Below are positions 9,054 to 18,300 of a stretch of DNA of 64,000 nucleotides, one piece after another. The translations under genes and the position numbers were made by a program. The stretch is from NCBI RefSeq assembly GCF_014695375.1, contig NZ_JACJOG010000014.1, positions 62,001 to 126,000 of the forward strand. Direction: 5' to 3'. The stretch is from Coleofasciculus sp. FACHB-T130. Its GTDB lineage: Bacteria > Cyanobacteriota > Cyanobacteriia > Cyanobacteriales > FACHB-T130. Every line of letters starts with the position of its first letter. The first letter of the stretch is position 1. Below the pieces are notes generated by a model. It ran no database searches and was not told the DNA's origin. It was given only the letters and a program-made list of their open reading frames with translations.

Positions 9054-10253
9054 ATGAAAATTTTACAAATTGTCCCTTCGATTTCTTTAGTTTATGGGGG
9101 TCCCAGTCAGATGGTTCTGGGACTATCAGAGGCACTGGCATCTGAAGGGGTGGAGGTGACAGTATTAACAACAAATAGCAACGGAGATGTCGGTCAGCCG
9201 CCCTTGGATGTGCCTCTTGACCGTCCGGTGGAACAAAATGGCTATCAGGTGCGTTATTTCCCCTGTTCCCCGTTCCGGCGCTATAAGTTTTCCCTGGATT
9301 TGTTGCGCTGGTTAGCAGGACATGCGGCTGAATTTGATTTAGCTCATATCCACGCTTTGTTTTCGCCTGTAAGCACGGCGGCAGCGACTGTGGCGCGATC
9401 GCGTCATTTACCCTATTTAATGCGTCCTCTGGGGACGCTAGACCCCTCAGACTTACGCAAGAAGAAGCAGTTGAAGCAGATTTACGCGGCACTGCTAGAA
9501 CGTCCCAATTTAGCAGGTGCGGCGGGAATTCACTTCACCAGCCCCCAAGAAGCTAAGATTTCCGAACGCTTCGGAACTTCAACGCCGGATGTGGTAATTC
9601 CCTTAGGCGTAAAGCAGCCAGCAATCCTACCGAAAGGTCAAGCTAGAAGGAAATTAGGCATTCCGGAGACTCAGCCTTTGCTGCTGTTTATGTCTCGGAT
9701 TGACCCGAAAAAAGGGCTAAATTTACTGATTCCAGCCTTGGAAAAACTTTTAGAAGAGGGTGCTGATTTTCACTTTGTGCTGGCAGGTGGAAATCCGCAA
9801 GATCCAGCTTATGAGAACAAAATTCGAGAACAGTTGCAAGCGTCACCTTTACGCGATCGCACTACTATAACCGGATTTGTAACTGGTGAGTCGAAAACTG
9901 CCTTACTACAAGATGCCGATTTATTCGTCCTCCCTTCTTACTACGAAAACTTTGGCATTGCTGTAGCCGAGGCGATGTGTAACGGAACCCCAGTGATAAT
10001 TTCTGACCAAGTTTATATCTGGGAGGAAATTCAACAAGCAGAAGCTGGCTGGGTTTGCGCCTGTGATGTAGAGAGTTTAACTAAACAATTGCGCGATTCG
10101 CTTGCTGATGCTTCGGAACGACAACGGCGGGGAATAAATGCCCAAGAGTACGCTTTGAAAAATTACAGTTGGAAAGCGATCGCTCAAACAACGATTAAAG
10201 CTTACCAACAAATTCTTACAAGCAAAAGTAGTAGCGCGTCCAGTCTAATTTAG
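9054..10253 (+). CDS. hpsP: Family 4 glycosyltransferase, HpsP-like
   Basis: A 399-residue GT-B enzyme. Its N-terminus (MKILQIVPSISLVYGGPSQM) has the glycine-rich acceptor-side loop of GT4 proteins. The second domain has FMSRIDPKKGLNLLIPAL near residue 215 and the donor motif YENFGIAVAEAMCNGTPVI near 300-318. It starts 37 bp after the preceding glycosyltransferase and is the last gene of the four-gene polysaccharide block. Its last codons form one arm of a 14-bp inverted repeat shared with the convergent chlG. It probably works with the two preceding enzymes on one exported polysaccharide. Donor and linkage are unknown. Confidence 0.75.
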   Translation: MKILQIVPSISLVYGGPSQMVLGLSEALASEGVEVTVLTTNSNGDVGQPPLDVPLDRPVEQNGYQVRYFPCSPFRRYKFSLDLLRWLAGHAAEFDLAHIHALFSPVSTAAATVARSRHLPYLMRPLGTLDPSDLRKKKQLKQIYAALLERPNLAGAAGIHFTSPQEAKISERFGTSTPDVVIPLGVKQPAILPKGQARRKLGIPETQPLLLFMSRIDPKKGLNLLIPALEKLLEEGADFHFVLAGGNPQDPAYENKIREQLQASPLRDRTTITGFVTGESKTALLQDADLFVLPSYYENFGIAVAEAMCNGTPVIISDQVYIWEEIQQAEAGWVCACDVESLTKQLRDSLADASERQRRGINAQEYALKNYSWKAIAQTTIKAYQQILTSKSSSASSLI

Positions 10254-10339
10254 TGGGCTTACTCAGACCTGAAAAGCTTGAAATGTAAGCTTTCGGGCAT
10301 TTGTTTAACCAAGCATTCTAGGCTAGACGCGCTACTACT
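10227..10339. terminator. Inverted repeat joining the 3' ends of hpsP and chlG
   Basis: AGTAGTAGCGCGTC at 10227-10240, inside the last codons of hpsP, pairs perfectly with GACGCGCTACTACT at 10326-10339 at the end of chlG. A smaller AAAGCTT/AAGCTTT hairpin lies in the loop at about 10272-10295. The symmetry between convergent genes suits a bidirectional terminator, although the long loop (about 85 bases) makes the small inner hairpin the more likely signal. Confidence 0.5.
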
Positions 10340-11330
10340 AATAAGCGGCGTGACCTAACGCCAAACCAGCAACAAGCATTCCTAGAACTAGGAAAGGTTG
10401 AGCGCTTGCCTGATATTTCACATCATTTTTCAGGGGATCGCGCAGAAAATACATATCCTGAAAAGTGATTTGGGGGATGATGAGTAATATCAAGATTGCC
10501 GCATAAAGATTTTGGTGGATGCTTATCAAATACGCGGCAATTCCAGCTTGAAAGATATCGATCATCAGCACGCATATCCATGCAGCCGTGCCAACACCAA
10601 ACATCACCGGAAGCGATTGTAGACCGAGTTGGCGATCGCCTTCAACGCTCTTGAAGTCATTCACCACCGCAATTCCTAACCCTGCCAAACTGTAGAACAG
10701 CGTCAGAATCATAATCGTAGGGTTTAACTCCCCAAACAGCGCGTGACCCGTCCACCAGGGGAGAGCAATATAACTGGCACCCAGTGCGTAATTACCCAGC
10801 CAGCCATTTTTCTTCAGCTTCAGCGGTGGCGCAGAGTAAATATAGGCGAGGAACGTGCCGCCCAAGGCAATGCAGGTGATGGTAGGAAAATCATGCCCCA
10901 CCCATCTATCTAAAACGTAGGAAAGCCCTAACCCCGCAAATAACAGTACCAAAATTTGCGTCACCACTTGGGGAACAGAAATGGCACCAGAGGGAATCGG
11001 ACGGTAGGGTTCGTTAATCGCGTCGATATCGCGATCGTAAAAATCATTTAAAGTTTGGGTATACCCAACTAAAATAGGTCCCGATAGCAGCATACAAGTA
11101 GCGGCTTTCAGGACATTTTCCAGCGTCCAAGTGTATTCACCGGAAGAAGCCGCACCGCAGACAACGCCCCAAATCAAGGGAATCCAGGTAATCGGCTTCA
11201 TCAACTGCAAGCGAATTTTCCAGATAGAAGTCTCGCCAGGAGCCGCACCTTTCATGCCCAGCAGTTGACGAGTTTTCGCACTCCGCTCAGATGGGTTGTT
11301 ATCGGTTGTTTGTTGTTTGTCGGTTGTCAT
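10338..11330 (-). CDS. chlG: Chlorophyll synthase ChlG
   Basis: Prenylates chlorophyllide a with phytyl or geranylgeranyl diphosphate, the last step of chlorophyll a synthesis, in the thylakoid membrane. The 330-residue protein is a UbiA-type prenyltransferase with eight or nine membrane segments. The first Asp-rich motif is NDFYDRDIDAINEPYRPIPSG near residue 115 and the second is NDFKSVEGDRQLGLQSLPV near 225. Both are hallmarks of ChlG rather than of other UbiA enzymes. The N-terminal 25 residues are polar and low-complexity, so the true start could be slightly downstream. It lies 90 bp downstream of the Get3d-type ATPase gene, which follows petP; the intervening gap holds heptamer repeats. 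Confidence 0.94.
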   Translation of the reverse strand: MTTDKQQTTDNNPSERSAKTRQLLGMKGAAPGETSIWKIRLQLMKPITWIPLIWGVVCGAASSGEYTWTLENVLKAATCMLLSGPILVGYTQTLNDFYDRDIDAINEPYRPIPSGAISVPQVVTQILVLLFAGLGLSYVLDRWVGHDFPTITCIALGGTFLAYIYSAPPLKLKKNGWLGNYALGASYIALPWWTGHALFGELNPTIMILTLFYSLAGLGIAVVNDFKSVEGDRQLGLQSLPVMFGVGTAAWICVLMIDIFQAGIAAYLISIHQNLYAAILILLIIPQITFQDMYFLRDPLKNDVKYQASAQPFLVLGMLVAGLALGHAAY

Positions 11331-11334
11331 TTGC

Positions 11335-11411
11335 TAATGGGTAATAGGTAATAGGTAATGGGTAACGGGTAATGGTCATTATCAAGTACCCATCACCCAT
11401 TACCAATTCTC
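11335..11411. repeat. TAATGGG heptamer tandem repeat with inverted partner
   Basis: Five full 7-bp units (TAATGGG, TAATAGG, TAATAGG, TAATGGG, TAACGGG) run from 11335 to 11369, followed by a partial unit. ACCCATCACCCATTACC, their approximate reverse complement, follows at about 11387-11403, so the region can fold back. Short tandem heptamer repeats of this kind are characteristic of filamentous cyanobacteria. A similar arrangement occurs at 50710-50804. Confidence 0.7.
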
Positions 11412-11420
11412 AATGACCAA

Positions 11421-12518
11421 TTAGAACGAAATCGCCAAGTAACTATTTTGAAATTTAGCGCCTTTGACGGGTTGACCGCTCAACTGGGGGGGTAAGGAGA
11501 TATTGCGCCGCTGATCTCCGGCTTCGATGGTGACTTCAGGGCCGTATTGGGTGAGTTTTACCTGCTTTTTATCAAAACCAGGCAAGAATAGACGTACCTG
11601 ACGAGCTGGAATGTCAATCTCGATAGGTTTGGGCAGCCCCGATACTTGACGCAAATCCGGGAGGGCGTCGATTAGCGGTTGCCAGTCACCCGGTGGTGAG
11701 CTGGGAAGGGAGCTGACTGCAAGAGGGGTAAAGTTTGCCGAAATGGCTTCTGTGTCCGACTCTTGGTTGAGCAGAACGCCTCCCACGGTCAGTCCGACTT
11801 GTTGGGCACTGCCCCAAAAATACTGGGCAGTCGCAACAGCAGTTGGCGCACTCGTCGTCACCAAATAGGCAGCAACGCGGTTAGGATCGGCGACTGCGGC
11901 TCTCCCTCGCTCCAGCAGATTGTTCACCTCATTGGTGGGCTGTTGGGCAAAGTTATCCCCACTCCATGACACATTGAGAACAGCGCTGCTAATGGGTTGA
12001 ATGAACGGCGAAACAGTTCTCCACAGGTCGGAATCTTCCACGACTTTTCGGAACCGGCGAATATACCAGCTGAGTATCTCTGGCATCCCCAGCATCCGTA
12101 GGGTAGTCTGGTCGCCGCTGCCGTCGTAGATGATTACGTCATACTTGCCACTGGCTTCGTACTCGCGGATGGCGTTGAGAGCCAGGGCGCTGTCCATCCC
12201 TGGCAGAACGCCCAACTCCTGACCGTAGACATTTTTCAGCAGAGGCGTCCGTAGATACTGCGCTTCCAGTTTTTTGACTTCTTCCCAGCTGCGTTCGAGT
12301 AGCACGGCAGACTGGAACTGTACTACCTGTAAATTTTGAGCCAGTTCCTGGGGATCAGGGCTAGGGGACGCCCCCAGGAGCAATCCGAGGGTGGGGCCGG
12401 GGTCTTGTCCGGCAAGTAGCACTCGCGCTCCCTTGCTTGCCAGTTGTTTGGCGGCTGCGATCGCGACTGTGGTGCGACCCGTGCCGCCTTTGCCCAAAAA
12501 CGTTAAAATCAGGGCCAT
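11421..12518 (-). CDS. Get3d-type ArsA/GET3 family ATPase with alpha-crystallin-like C-terminus
   Basis: A 365-residue soluble ATPase. The deviant Walker A loop, FLGKGGTGRTTVAIAAAKQL, is at residues 6-25. The switch region DVIIYDGSGDQTTLRMLG is near residue 130, and a helical client-binding-like region lies at about 150-220. The last 70 residues (from PKPIEIDIPARQV to the C-terminus) look like a short all-beta alpha-crystallin/Hsp20-like domain. That domain combination is described for Get3d, a Get3 relative restricted to photosynthetic lineages, and distinguishes it from arsenite-pump ArsA. Get3 relatives handle tail-anchored or hydrophobic clients, but the Get3d client is not established here. 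The gene starts 6 bp after petP and precedes chlG, suggesting a role near photosynthetic membranes. Confidence 0.82.
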   Translation of the reverse strand: MALILTFLGKGGTGRTTVAIAAAKQLASKGARVLLAGQDPGPTLGLLLGASPSPDPQELAQNLQVVQFQSAVLLERSWEEVKKLEAQYLRTPLLKNVYGQELGVLPGMDSALALNAIREYEASGKYDVIIYDGSGDQTTLRMLGMPEILSWYIRRFRKVVEDSDLWRTVSPFIQPISSAVLNVSWSGDNFAQQPTNEVNNLLERGRAAVADPNRVAAYLVTTSAPTAVATAQYFWGSAQQVGLTVGGVLLNQESDTEAISANFTPLAVSSLPSSPPGDWQPLIDALPDLRQVSGLPKPIEIDIPARQVRLFLPGFDKKQVKLTQYGPEVTIEAGDQRRNISLPPQLSGQPVKGAKFQNSYLAISF

Positions 12519-12524
12519 CTGTTC

Positions 12525-12719
12525 TTATTGTGCGGGTTTCAGTTCATCTTCAAAAAACCAAGTGGTCGAGTTGTCGTCAAATTGCACGACGACCCCAACG
12601 CCACTACCATCCGTCATTTTGTAGCCTTTGATGGTGCCAACTTTCCCCAGTTTATTAACAACGGCGGGAGAAACCCTGTCTCTGAGGCGGTATACTTTTA
12701 CTTTCTGACCGATCTCCAT
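12525..12719 (-). CDS. petP: Cytochrome b6f subunit PetP-like (DUF2862)
   Basis: A 64-residue soluble protein with an SH3-like beta pattern (GQKVKVYRLRDRV, then GKVGTIKGYKMTDGSGVGVVV). It matches the small cyanobacterial DUF2862/PetP family, described as a peripheral subunit on the cytoplasmic face of the cytochrome b6f complex. The length is typical and there is no membrane segment, as expected. It is the first gene of a tight minus-strand group, with only 6 bp to the Get3d-type ATPase and chlG further downstream. A GGAG-like ribosome-binding site precedes the ATG. The family call is good; b6f association is inferred from family members. Confidence 0.78.
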   Translation of the reverse strand: MEIGQKVKVYRLRDRVSPAVVNKLGKVGTIKGYKMTDGSGVGVVVQFDDNSTTWFFEDELKPAQ

Positions 12720-13157
12720 TGCTGCTCCGATGCAAATGAACCATTCCGAATCATTCCACAGTTTAGGGCAAAACCTCGGAGATTGGTTTGCTTAAGTGGT
12801 GGTGAACCGAAGGTCGTCCTCTTAGGACATCGTTTTCTTTTGGTTCAGATCACCTCTGAATCAATACCCAAGGACGGTATTTAGACCCGAACTCTAGTTG
12901 CTCTACCGCTTTGGCGTAGCACCAAGATGACCTTGAGGCTGCTAAGCTTTACCTCGGCAGAAGCTGCCACTCGCAAAACTTCTGCTTGTATTGCAGCAAA
13001 TTTCCTATATCATCTTTAACTTAATAGACTAGACTTGTTACAAAATCCAACAAATGCCAAAAAGCGGCAATGGGAACTCTAAGGTTTGACTCAGCTTCAT
13101 AGAAAAAAGTGGCTTCGTGTTTTGGTTGTGAGAGAGTAGCGGGATTTGTTGAAGTCG
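12720..13157. other. Divergent intergenic region between petP and the ABC exporter
   Basis: About 440 bp separate the divergent petP group (minus) and the polysaccharide exporter genes (plus), so promoters for both must lie here. No convincing paired -35/-10 boxes, RNA gene or repeat was identified. Short open frames crossing it have no ribosome-binding site or recognisable product. Confidence 0.4.
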
Positions 13158-14003
13158 ATGAAAGCAGTTGTTCGCAAAGCTGGCAGGGTGAGGCGTTTGC
13201 TTCCGGTTAATGACCTATGGTGGGCAAAGCTAGACTTGTTGAGAACCCTGGTGCGGCGGGATTTGGAAGCGCGATATAAGGGTTCGGTTCTAGGCAATTT
13301 GTGGCCTTTGGTCAATCAGCTGTCACAGTTGCTGATTTACACTTATGTTTTCTCAATTGTATTGAAGATAAAGCTGACCCTGAAGGGATTGCCAGAGAAT
13401 AACATTACCTTTGGGTTATGGCTATTTGCCGGGTTGCTTCTCTGGATTGCTTTTACCAGTGGCCTTACCCAGGCAGCAGGTTCGGTGGTGGGGCAGCCAA
13501 ATTTGGTGAAGAAGGTCGTGTTTCCGCTAGCTTTATTGCCCCTAGTACCCGTGCTGTCAACGTTCATTGAGAGTACATTAGGCTTGATGGCATTGATTCT
13601 TTTAGTGGCATTGACATCCCAAACAATACACGCTACGTTATGGCTGCTGCCGTTGGTTTGGCTACCGCAGCTAATGTTGACAGCTGGGTTGGGGTATTTT
13701 ACTGCAGCTCTAACAGTTTTTTTGCGAGATATTCCGCAAACATTATTAGTTATCTTAAATTTTTTATTCTATTTGACACCTATTGTTTATCCAGCAAAGC
13801 AGATTCCAGAACCGTGGAGAGGTTGGGTATTTTGGTTGAATCCAGTGGCGACGCTGGCAGAAGTTTATAGAGATTTAGTATTAGTGGGAGAGATGAATCA
13901 CTGGGCACAGTGGGGTGTGGCGTCTTTAATTTGTCTATTAATATTTTTGGGAGGATTAGGGGCGTATCAAAGGTTACGTCCGGCATTTGCTGATGTACTT
14001 TAG
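13158..14003 (+). CDS. ABC-2 type polysaccharide export permease (Wzm-like)
   Basis: A 281-residue membrane component of an ABC exporter. A short cytoplasmic N-terminus carries RRDLEARYKGSVLGNLWPLV, the typical beginning of the ABC-2 polysaccharide permease family. Six membrane segments follow, with the FYLTPIVYPAKQIPEPW loop near residue 215 that is conserved in Wzm/TagG-type proteins. The in-frame TTG codons at 13146 and 13149 are possible starts, but the ATG at 13158 fits the family start better. It lies 45 bp before the ATPase gene and forms the transporter with it, moving an undecaprenyl-linked glycan across the inner membrane. It is the first gene of the variable locus. Confidence 0.88.
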   Translation: MKAVVRKAGRVRRLLPVNDLWWAKLDLLRTLVRRDLEARYKGSVLGNLWPLVNQLSQLLIYTYVFSIVLKIKLTLKGLPENNITFGLWLFAGLLLWIAFTSGLTQAAGSVVGQPNLVKKVVFPLALLPLVPVLSTFIESTLGLMALILLVALTSQTIHATLWLLPLVWLPQLMLTAGLGYFTAALTVFLRDIPQTLLVILNFLFYLTPIVYPAKQIPEPWRGWVFWLNPVATLAEVYRDLVLVGEMNHWAQWGVASLICLLIFLGGLGAYQRLRPAFADVL

Positions 14004-14048
14004 GTTGTGATTGAGTTTGTGAGTTGTGGTGTTGGCAGCAGTGGTGTA

Positions 14049-15338
14049 ATGAGTGAGATTGCGATTTCGCTGAAGAACGTCTCGAAGTGCTTTAAGCTGT
14101 ATGGGCATCCCGTAGATCGGTTAAAAGATTTATTGCTGCCCGGTAAGATTAGAGCTAATGAATTTTGGGCGCTGCGAGATATTAATTTGGAGGTGCCAAA
14201 AGGGCAAACACTAGGAATTGTTGGGCAAAATGGTTCTGGCAAAAGTACACTCCTACAAATTATTGCCGGGACGCTAACGCCAACTACAGGAGATATACAA
14301 GTCAATGGTCGGGTTGCAGCGTTGCTGGAATTAGGAAGTGGTTTTAACCCTGAATTTACCGGGCGGCAGAATGTATTTTTTAATGGAAGATTATTAGGCT
14401 TAAGTCAAAGAGAAATAGAAGACAAATTTGATACAATTGCTGAATTTGCTGAAATTGGAGATTTTATAGAACAACCCGTTAAGGCTTATTCAAGCGGTAT
14501 GTTTATCAGGTTGGCTTTTGCTGTTGCAATCAATGTTGAACCAGATATTCTAATTGTTGATGAAGCTTTATCCGTAGGTGATATTAAATTTCAATTTAAA
14601 TGCTTTTTGAAATTTAAAGAATTTCAGGAAAAAGGCATAACAATTTTATTTGTTTCCCATGATGGAAATTCCGTAAAACGTTATTGTAATAATGCTATTC
14701 TTTTAAATTCAGGTCAAAAGATTTTGGAGGGAATACCGAATCAAGTAATTAATCATTATACAAAAATTATGTTTCCCGATGAAGAGGTGAGAGAATTCAG
14801 AGAAATACCAAATAAAGAATTGATATTACCTGCCGCTCCAGAACGAAAGAAAGAAAAGTTAGAGTATAGATATGGTGATGGACGGGGGGAAATCATAAAA
14901 ATTATTACTAAAAATAGTAACGGGGAAACAACCAAAACTTTCCTTTCTTGTGAGAAAGTAGTTGTTAGTATTGAAGCTTTGATTAAAGAGTTTTTAGAAG
15001 CTCCAGTGTTTGCTATGACAATAAAAGATTGTAGGGGTGAAGATATATATATCACCAATACGTATGCCCAGAAGATAAATGTGCCAAATTTAAAGCCTGG
15101 AAACTTGGTTAATGTGTCATTTGAACAACACCTGATGCTTTGTCCAGGTGACTACTTTATTTCTTTTGGCTTTGTCTCTCTTGCTCAAGGAAGGCTAAGT
15201 CCAATAGATCGTAGATATGATGCTGTCCAAATAAAAGTGACTCAACTGGGAGACGATATGAGTGGCGGCATAGTAAATCTTCAGAGTCGGATTAATTTTT
15301 CCATTGAAAAGGCTACTCTTGAAAGTAGTAAGTATTAG
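14049..15338 (+). CDS. ABC exporter ATPase with Wzt-type C-terminal domain
   Basis: A 429-residue ATPase partner of the permease just upstream. The nucleotide-binding domain (residues 1-235) has Walker A GQNGSGKSTLLQI near residue 60, the signature region YSSGMFIRLAFAVAI and Walker B ILIVDEALSVGD near 175. A linker leads to a C-terminal beta domain of about 160 residues, typical of Wzt proteins that recognise the terminal modification of their own glycan before export. GTG at 14007 would add 14 unconserved residues, so the ATG at 14049 is used. Composition shifts within the gene: the first 300 bp resemble the flank, while the rest is AT-rich with AT-ending codons, consistent with a recombination join inside the gene. 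Confidence 0.88.
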   Translation: MSEIAISLKNVSKCFKLYGHPVDRLKDLLLPGKIRANEFWALRDINLEVPKGQTLGIVGQNGSGKSTLLQIIAGTLTPTTGDIQVNGRVAALLELGSGFNPEFTGRQNVFFNGRLLGLSQREIEDKFDTIAEFAEIGDFIEQPVKAYSSGMFIRLAFAVAINVEPDILIVDEALSVGDIKFQFKCFLKFKEFQEKGITILFVSHDGNSVKRYCNNAILLNSGQKILEGIPNQVINHYTKIMFPDEEVREFREIPNKELILPAAPERKKEKLEYRYGDGRGEIIKIITKNSNGETTKTFLSCEKVVVSIEALIKEFLEAPVFAMTIKDCRGEDIYITNTYAQKINVPNLKPGNLVNVSFEQHLMLCPGDYFISFGFVSLAQGRLSPIDRRYDAVQIKVTQLGDDMSGGIVNLQSRINFSIEKATLESSKY

Positions 15339-15347
15339 AGTCTTTAA

Positions 15348-18300
15348 ATGAATTATCCAGAGGATTTTTTTAGATTTCAGGAATTGAACCTTTGGTTACC
15401 AAAGCGAAATTACTCTGTATTCAATTATTCAGATGGCTCTGAGGAAGAAGCTTATTTGGAGAATTGCCTTAAAAAAGTCTCAGATCTCAGATGTCATTCT
15501 TCTGAACTAGTTGGGTACATACGTAATTGGCCTTCTGAGTATCATCTCAGTCCTAAGCGAAGTAATTTGCTTCGTCCTATACTGCTAAATAAAGGTAGCT
15601 CGATACTAGAATTGGGTGCAGGCTGTGGAGCTATTACTCGATATTTAGGGGAGAACGTTGATAAAGTTATTGCTGTCGAGGGTAGTGACAAGCGAGCAAA
15701 TATTGCTGCTCTAAGATGTAGGGATCTGGAAAATGTACAAATAGTTCATGGGAACTTCCAAAACATTGAATTCAATGAAAAATTTGATGTAGTTACTTTG
15801 ATTGGTGTATTAGAGTATAGCGGACAATACATTAATTCCGGAAACCCGCAACAGCAAGCTTTGGAAATAGCAAAACGGCATTTAAAAAATGATGGGATCT
15901 TGATTTTAGCAATTGAGAACAAACTGGGGTTAAAATACTTTGCCGGATGCTCTGAAGATCATACGGGCATACTATTTGATGGGCTAGAAGGTTATAGTAG
16001 TGGTAGCTTAGTAAGAACTTTTGGAAAGCAGGAACTAGAGAAACTATTGAAAATATCTGGTTTTACAGATATTGATTTTCTGTATCCTTTTCCAGACTAC
16101 AAGCTTCCTGACGTTGTTATTAGATTAAACGAAACTAGCCCGCATTACTCAACACCCTTTTTGTATAACTGGCTGGGATATGTAAATTCTAGAGATTATA
16201 GTAATCGCAAAATAGAGATATTCGAAGAATTTTTGGTGACTAAACAGATAGAAGCTAATGGCTTTTTGTCTCAAGTAAGCAATTCGTTTTTAGTATTAGC
16301 TAGTGGAGGCAAATTAATCTCAGAAAAATTCCTAGATCCAGAAGCGATCGTGTGGAAGTACAATGTGATGCGTAGTAAGGAGTTCATGACTCAACTCTGT
16401 TTACGCAGGAATAGAAGTGATGGTTCGTTGTTTTTGAAACGAGAACCTATCTATACTGAACTGACACTGGAGCAAGAAACAGATCCAACAAAAGAATTGA
16501 AACACTATGCCAATGAATCCACACAAATTGTGAGTGGTACAACACTCATTGAGCAAATAATTCAAGCAATCAGGTTTAGGGCTTCGGGAGATGAAGAGTT
16601 TTTGAAATCGTGTATTAATATTTGGTATAAGTTCTTGGTTAAAGAAGCCCAAAGATGTCTGGGAAGCAAAACCGAGTTACCTGGTAATTACGTGGATTGT
16701 ACTCCGTGGAATTTGATAGTAACGCCAAAAGGCGCTCTTAATTACATTGATAGAGAGTGGAGTTATTTAGCTCGGCTTCCTATTAAATTTATATTATTTA
16801 GGGGGTTTCTTGGGATTTACAACTGGGCTTACTTATGGATAGATGCCGGATGGGATATTTTACAGCCAGATAAATCATTTAGGTCTTTTCTGAATTTTTG
16901 TCTACAGTTAGTTGAGTTGGATATAAATGCAGAAGAATTTAATAGGTTTGCTTTGTTGGATTGGGAGTTTCAAGAAAGAACTAAGCTGGTTGCGAGCGGA
17001 AATTTTGATGAGTTCACAAGATTTCTGAATTCAATCCCACAGTCAATGCTATTCGTTAAGTCAATTGAGCGATCGCAGTCGCAGTTGCATCAAACTCAAG
17101 CAGAACTGCAACACTCGCAGTCGCAGTTGCATCAAACTCAAGCAGAACTGCAACACTCGCAGTCGCAGTTGCATCAAACTCAAGCAGAACTGCAACACTT
17201 GCAGTCGCAGTTGCATCAAACTCAAGCAGAACTGCAACACTCGCAGTCGCAGTTGCATCAAACTCAAGCAGAACTGCAACACTCGCAGTCGCAGTTGCAT
17301 CAAACTCAAGCAGAACTGCAACACTCGCTGAGTATTGTTGCTTCAATGGAAACCAGTAAGTTTTGGAAACTACGAACAATATGGTTTAAGTTCAAAAAAA
17401 GCATAAGCTCTGTACTGCTTCCCTTTGTAAGACTTTCTAATAAAAGTATTTTTGTTATACGTAATGAAGGATTTTACATATTTACTCAACGTACCGCTAA
17501 ATTTTTAATACATCGGATGACGAGCTTCCACACTAGAAGTTATTTGACGGATACATTAGTAGCTAAAATTTTACAGAGTTTGGCAGAGCCTCCAGAATAT
17601 ACAGAATGGATCAATGACTACGAACCTAATGATGAGGAGCTTAAACAACAAAAAAATAAAGCTCTGTCATTTAAGTACAAACCCCTGCTTAGTGTGATTC
17701 TTCCAGTATATAAAGTGCCATTTTTTATTCTTGAAGAAACCCTGAATAGTGTTTTAAACCAAACTTACACTAACTGGGAGTTATGTATTGCCTTTGCTGA
17801 TATCGGCAATTTGCAAACAAGTCAATACCTAGAAGCGCTCAGTTTACAAGATCAAAGAGTGCGGCTAACTATAATGCTAGAAAACCAAGGGATTTCTGGT
17901 AACTCTAATGCTGCTATAAAGCTGGCTTCAGGTGAATTTATAGTACTACTAGATCATGATGATTTATTAGCACCTTCGGCTTTCTATGAAGTAATAAAAA
18001 AATTAAACGAGCAGCAAAACTTAGACTTCCTATATTCAGACAAAGATTGTGTGAGTGCAAATAGTAAAGTAAGGTCACGGCTGTTATTAAAACCCGAATG
18101 GAGTCCAGAAATTTTATATTCGGCTAATTATTTAACTCATTTATGTGTTGCTCGTCGTGAACTTGTGGAGCGTATTGGCGGCTTTCGTCCAGAGACAGAT
18201 GGAGCGCAAGACTGGGATATATTTTTTCGCATTACAGAACAAACATCACGTATTGCTCGGATTAATAGTGTTCTTTATCACTGGCGCATAATACAGGGTT

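Noticed and set aside
11421-12518. Arsenite-pump ATPase ArsA
   Set aside because: There is only one ATPase domain, no arsenic genes nearby, and a C-terminal alpha-crystallin-like domain typical of Get3d.
12528-12884. Plus-strand open frame of 118 codons opposite petP
   Set aside because: It is antisense to a well-supported short gene and has no start context or family resemblance.
13000-13145. Paired promoter boxes ahead of the ABC exporter
   Set aside because: Candidate hexamers were too degenerate and poorly spaced to support a call.
17076-17327. CRISPR-like array
   Set aside because: The 42-bp units are contiguous with no spacers and are in frame within a large coding sequence.
17056-17379. 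Overlapping open frames on both strands across the 42-bp repeats
   Set aside because: They arise because a 42-bp repeat without stops is open in several frames. The protein at 15348-19235 explains the region.
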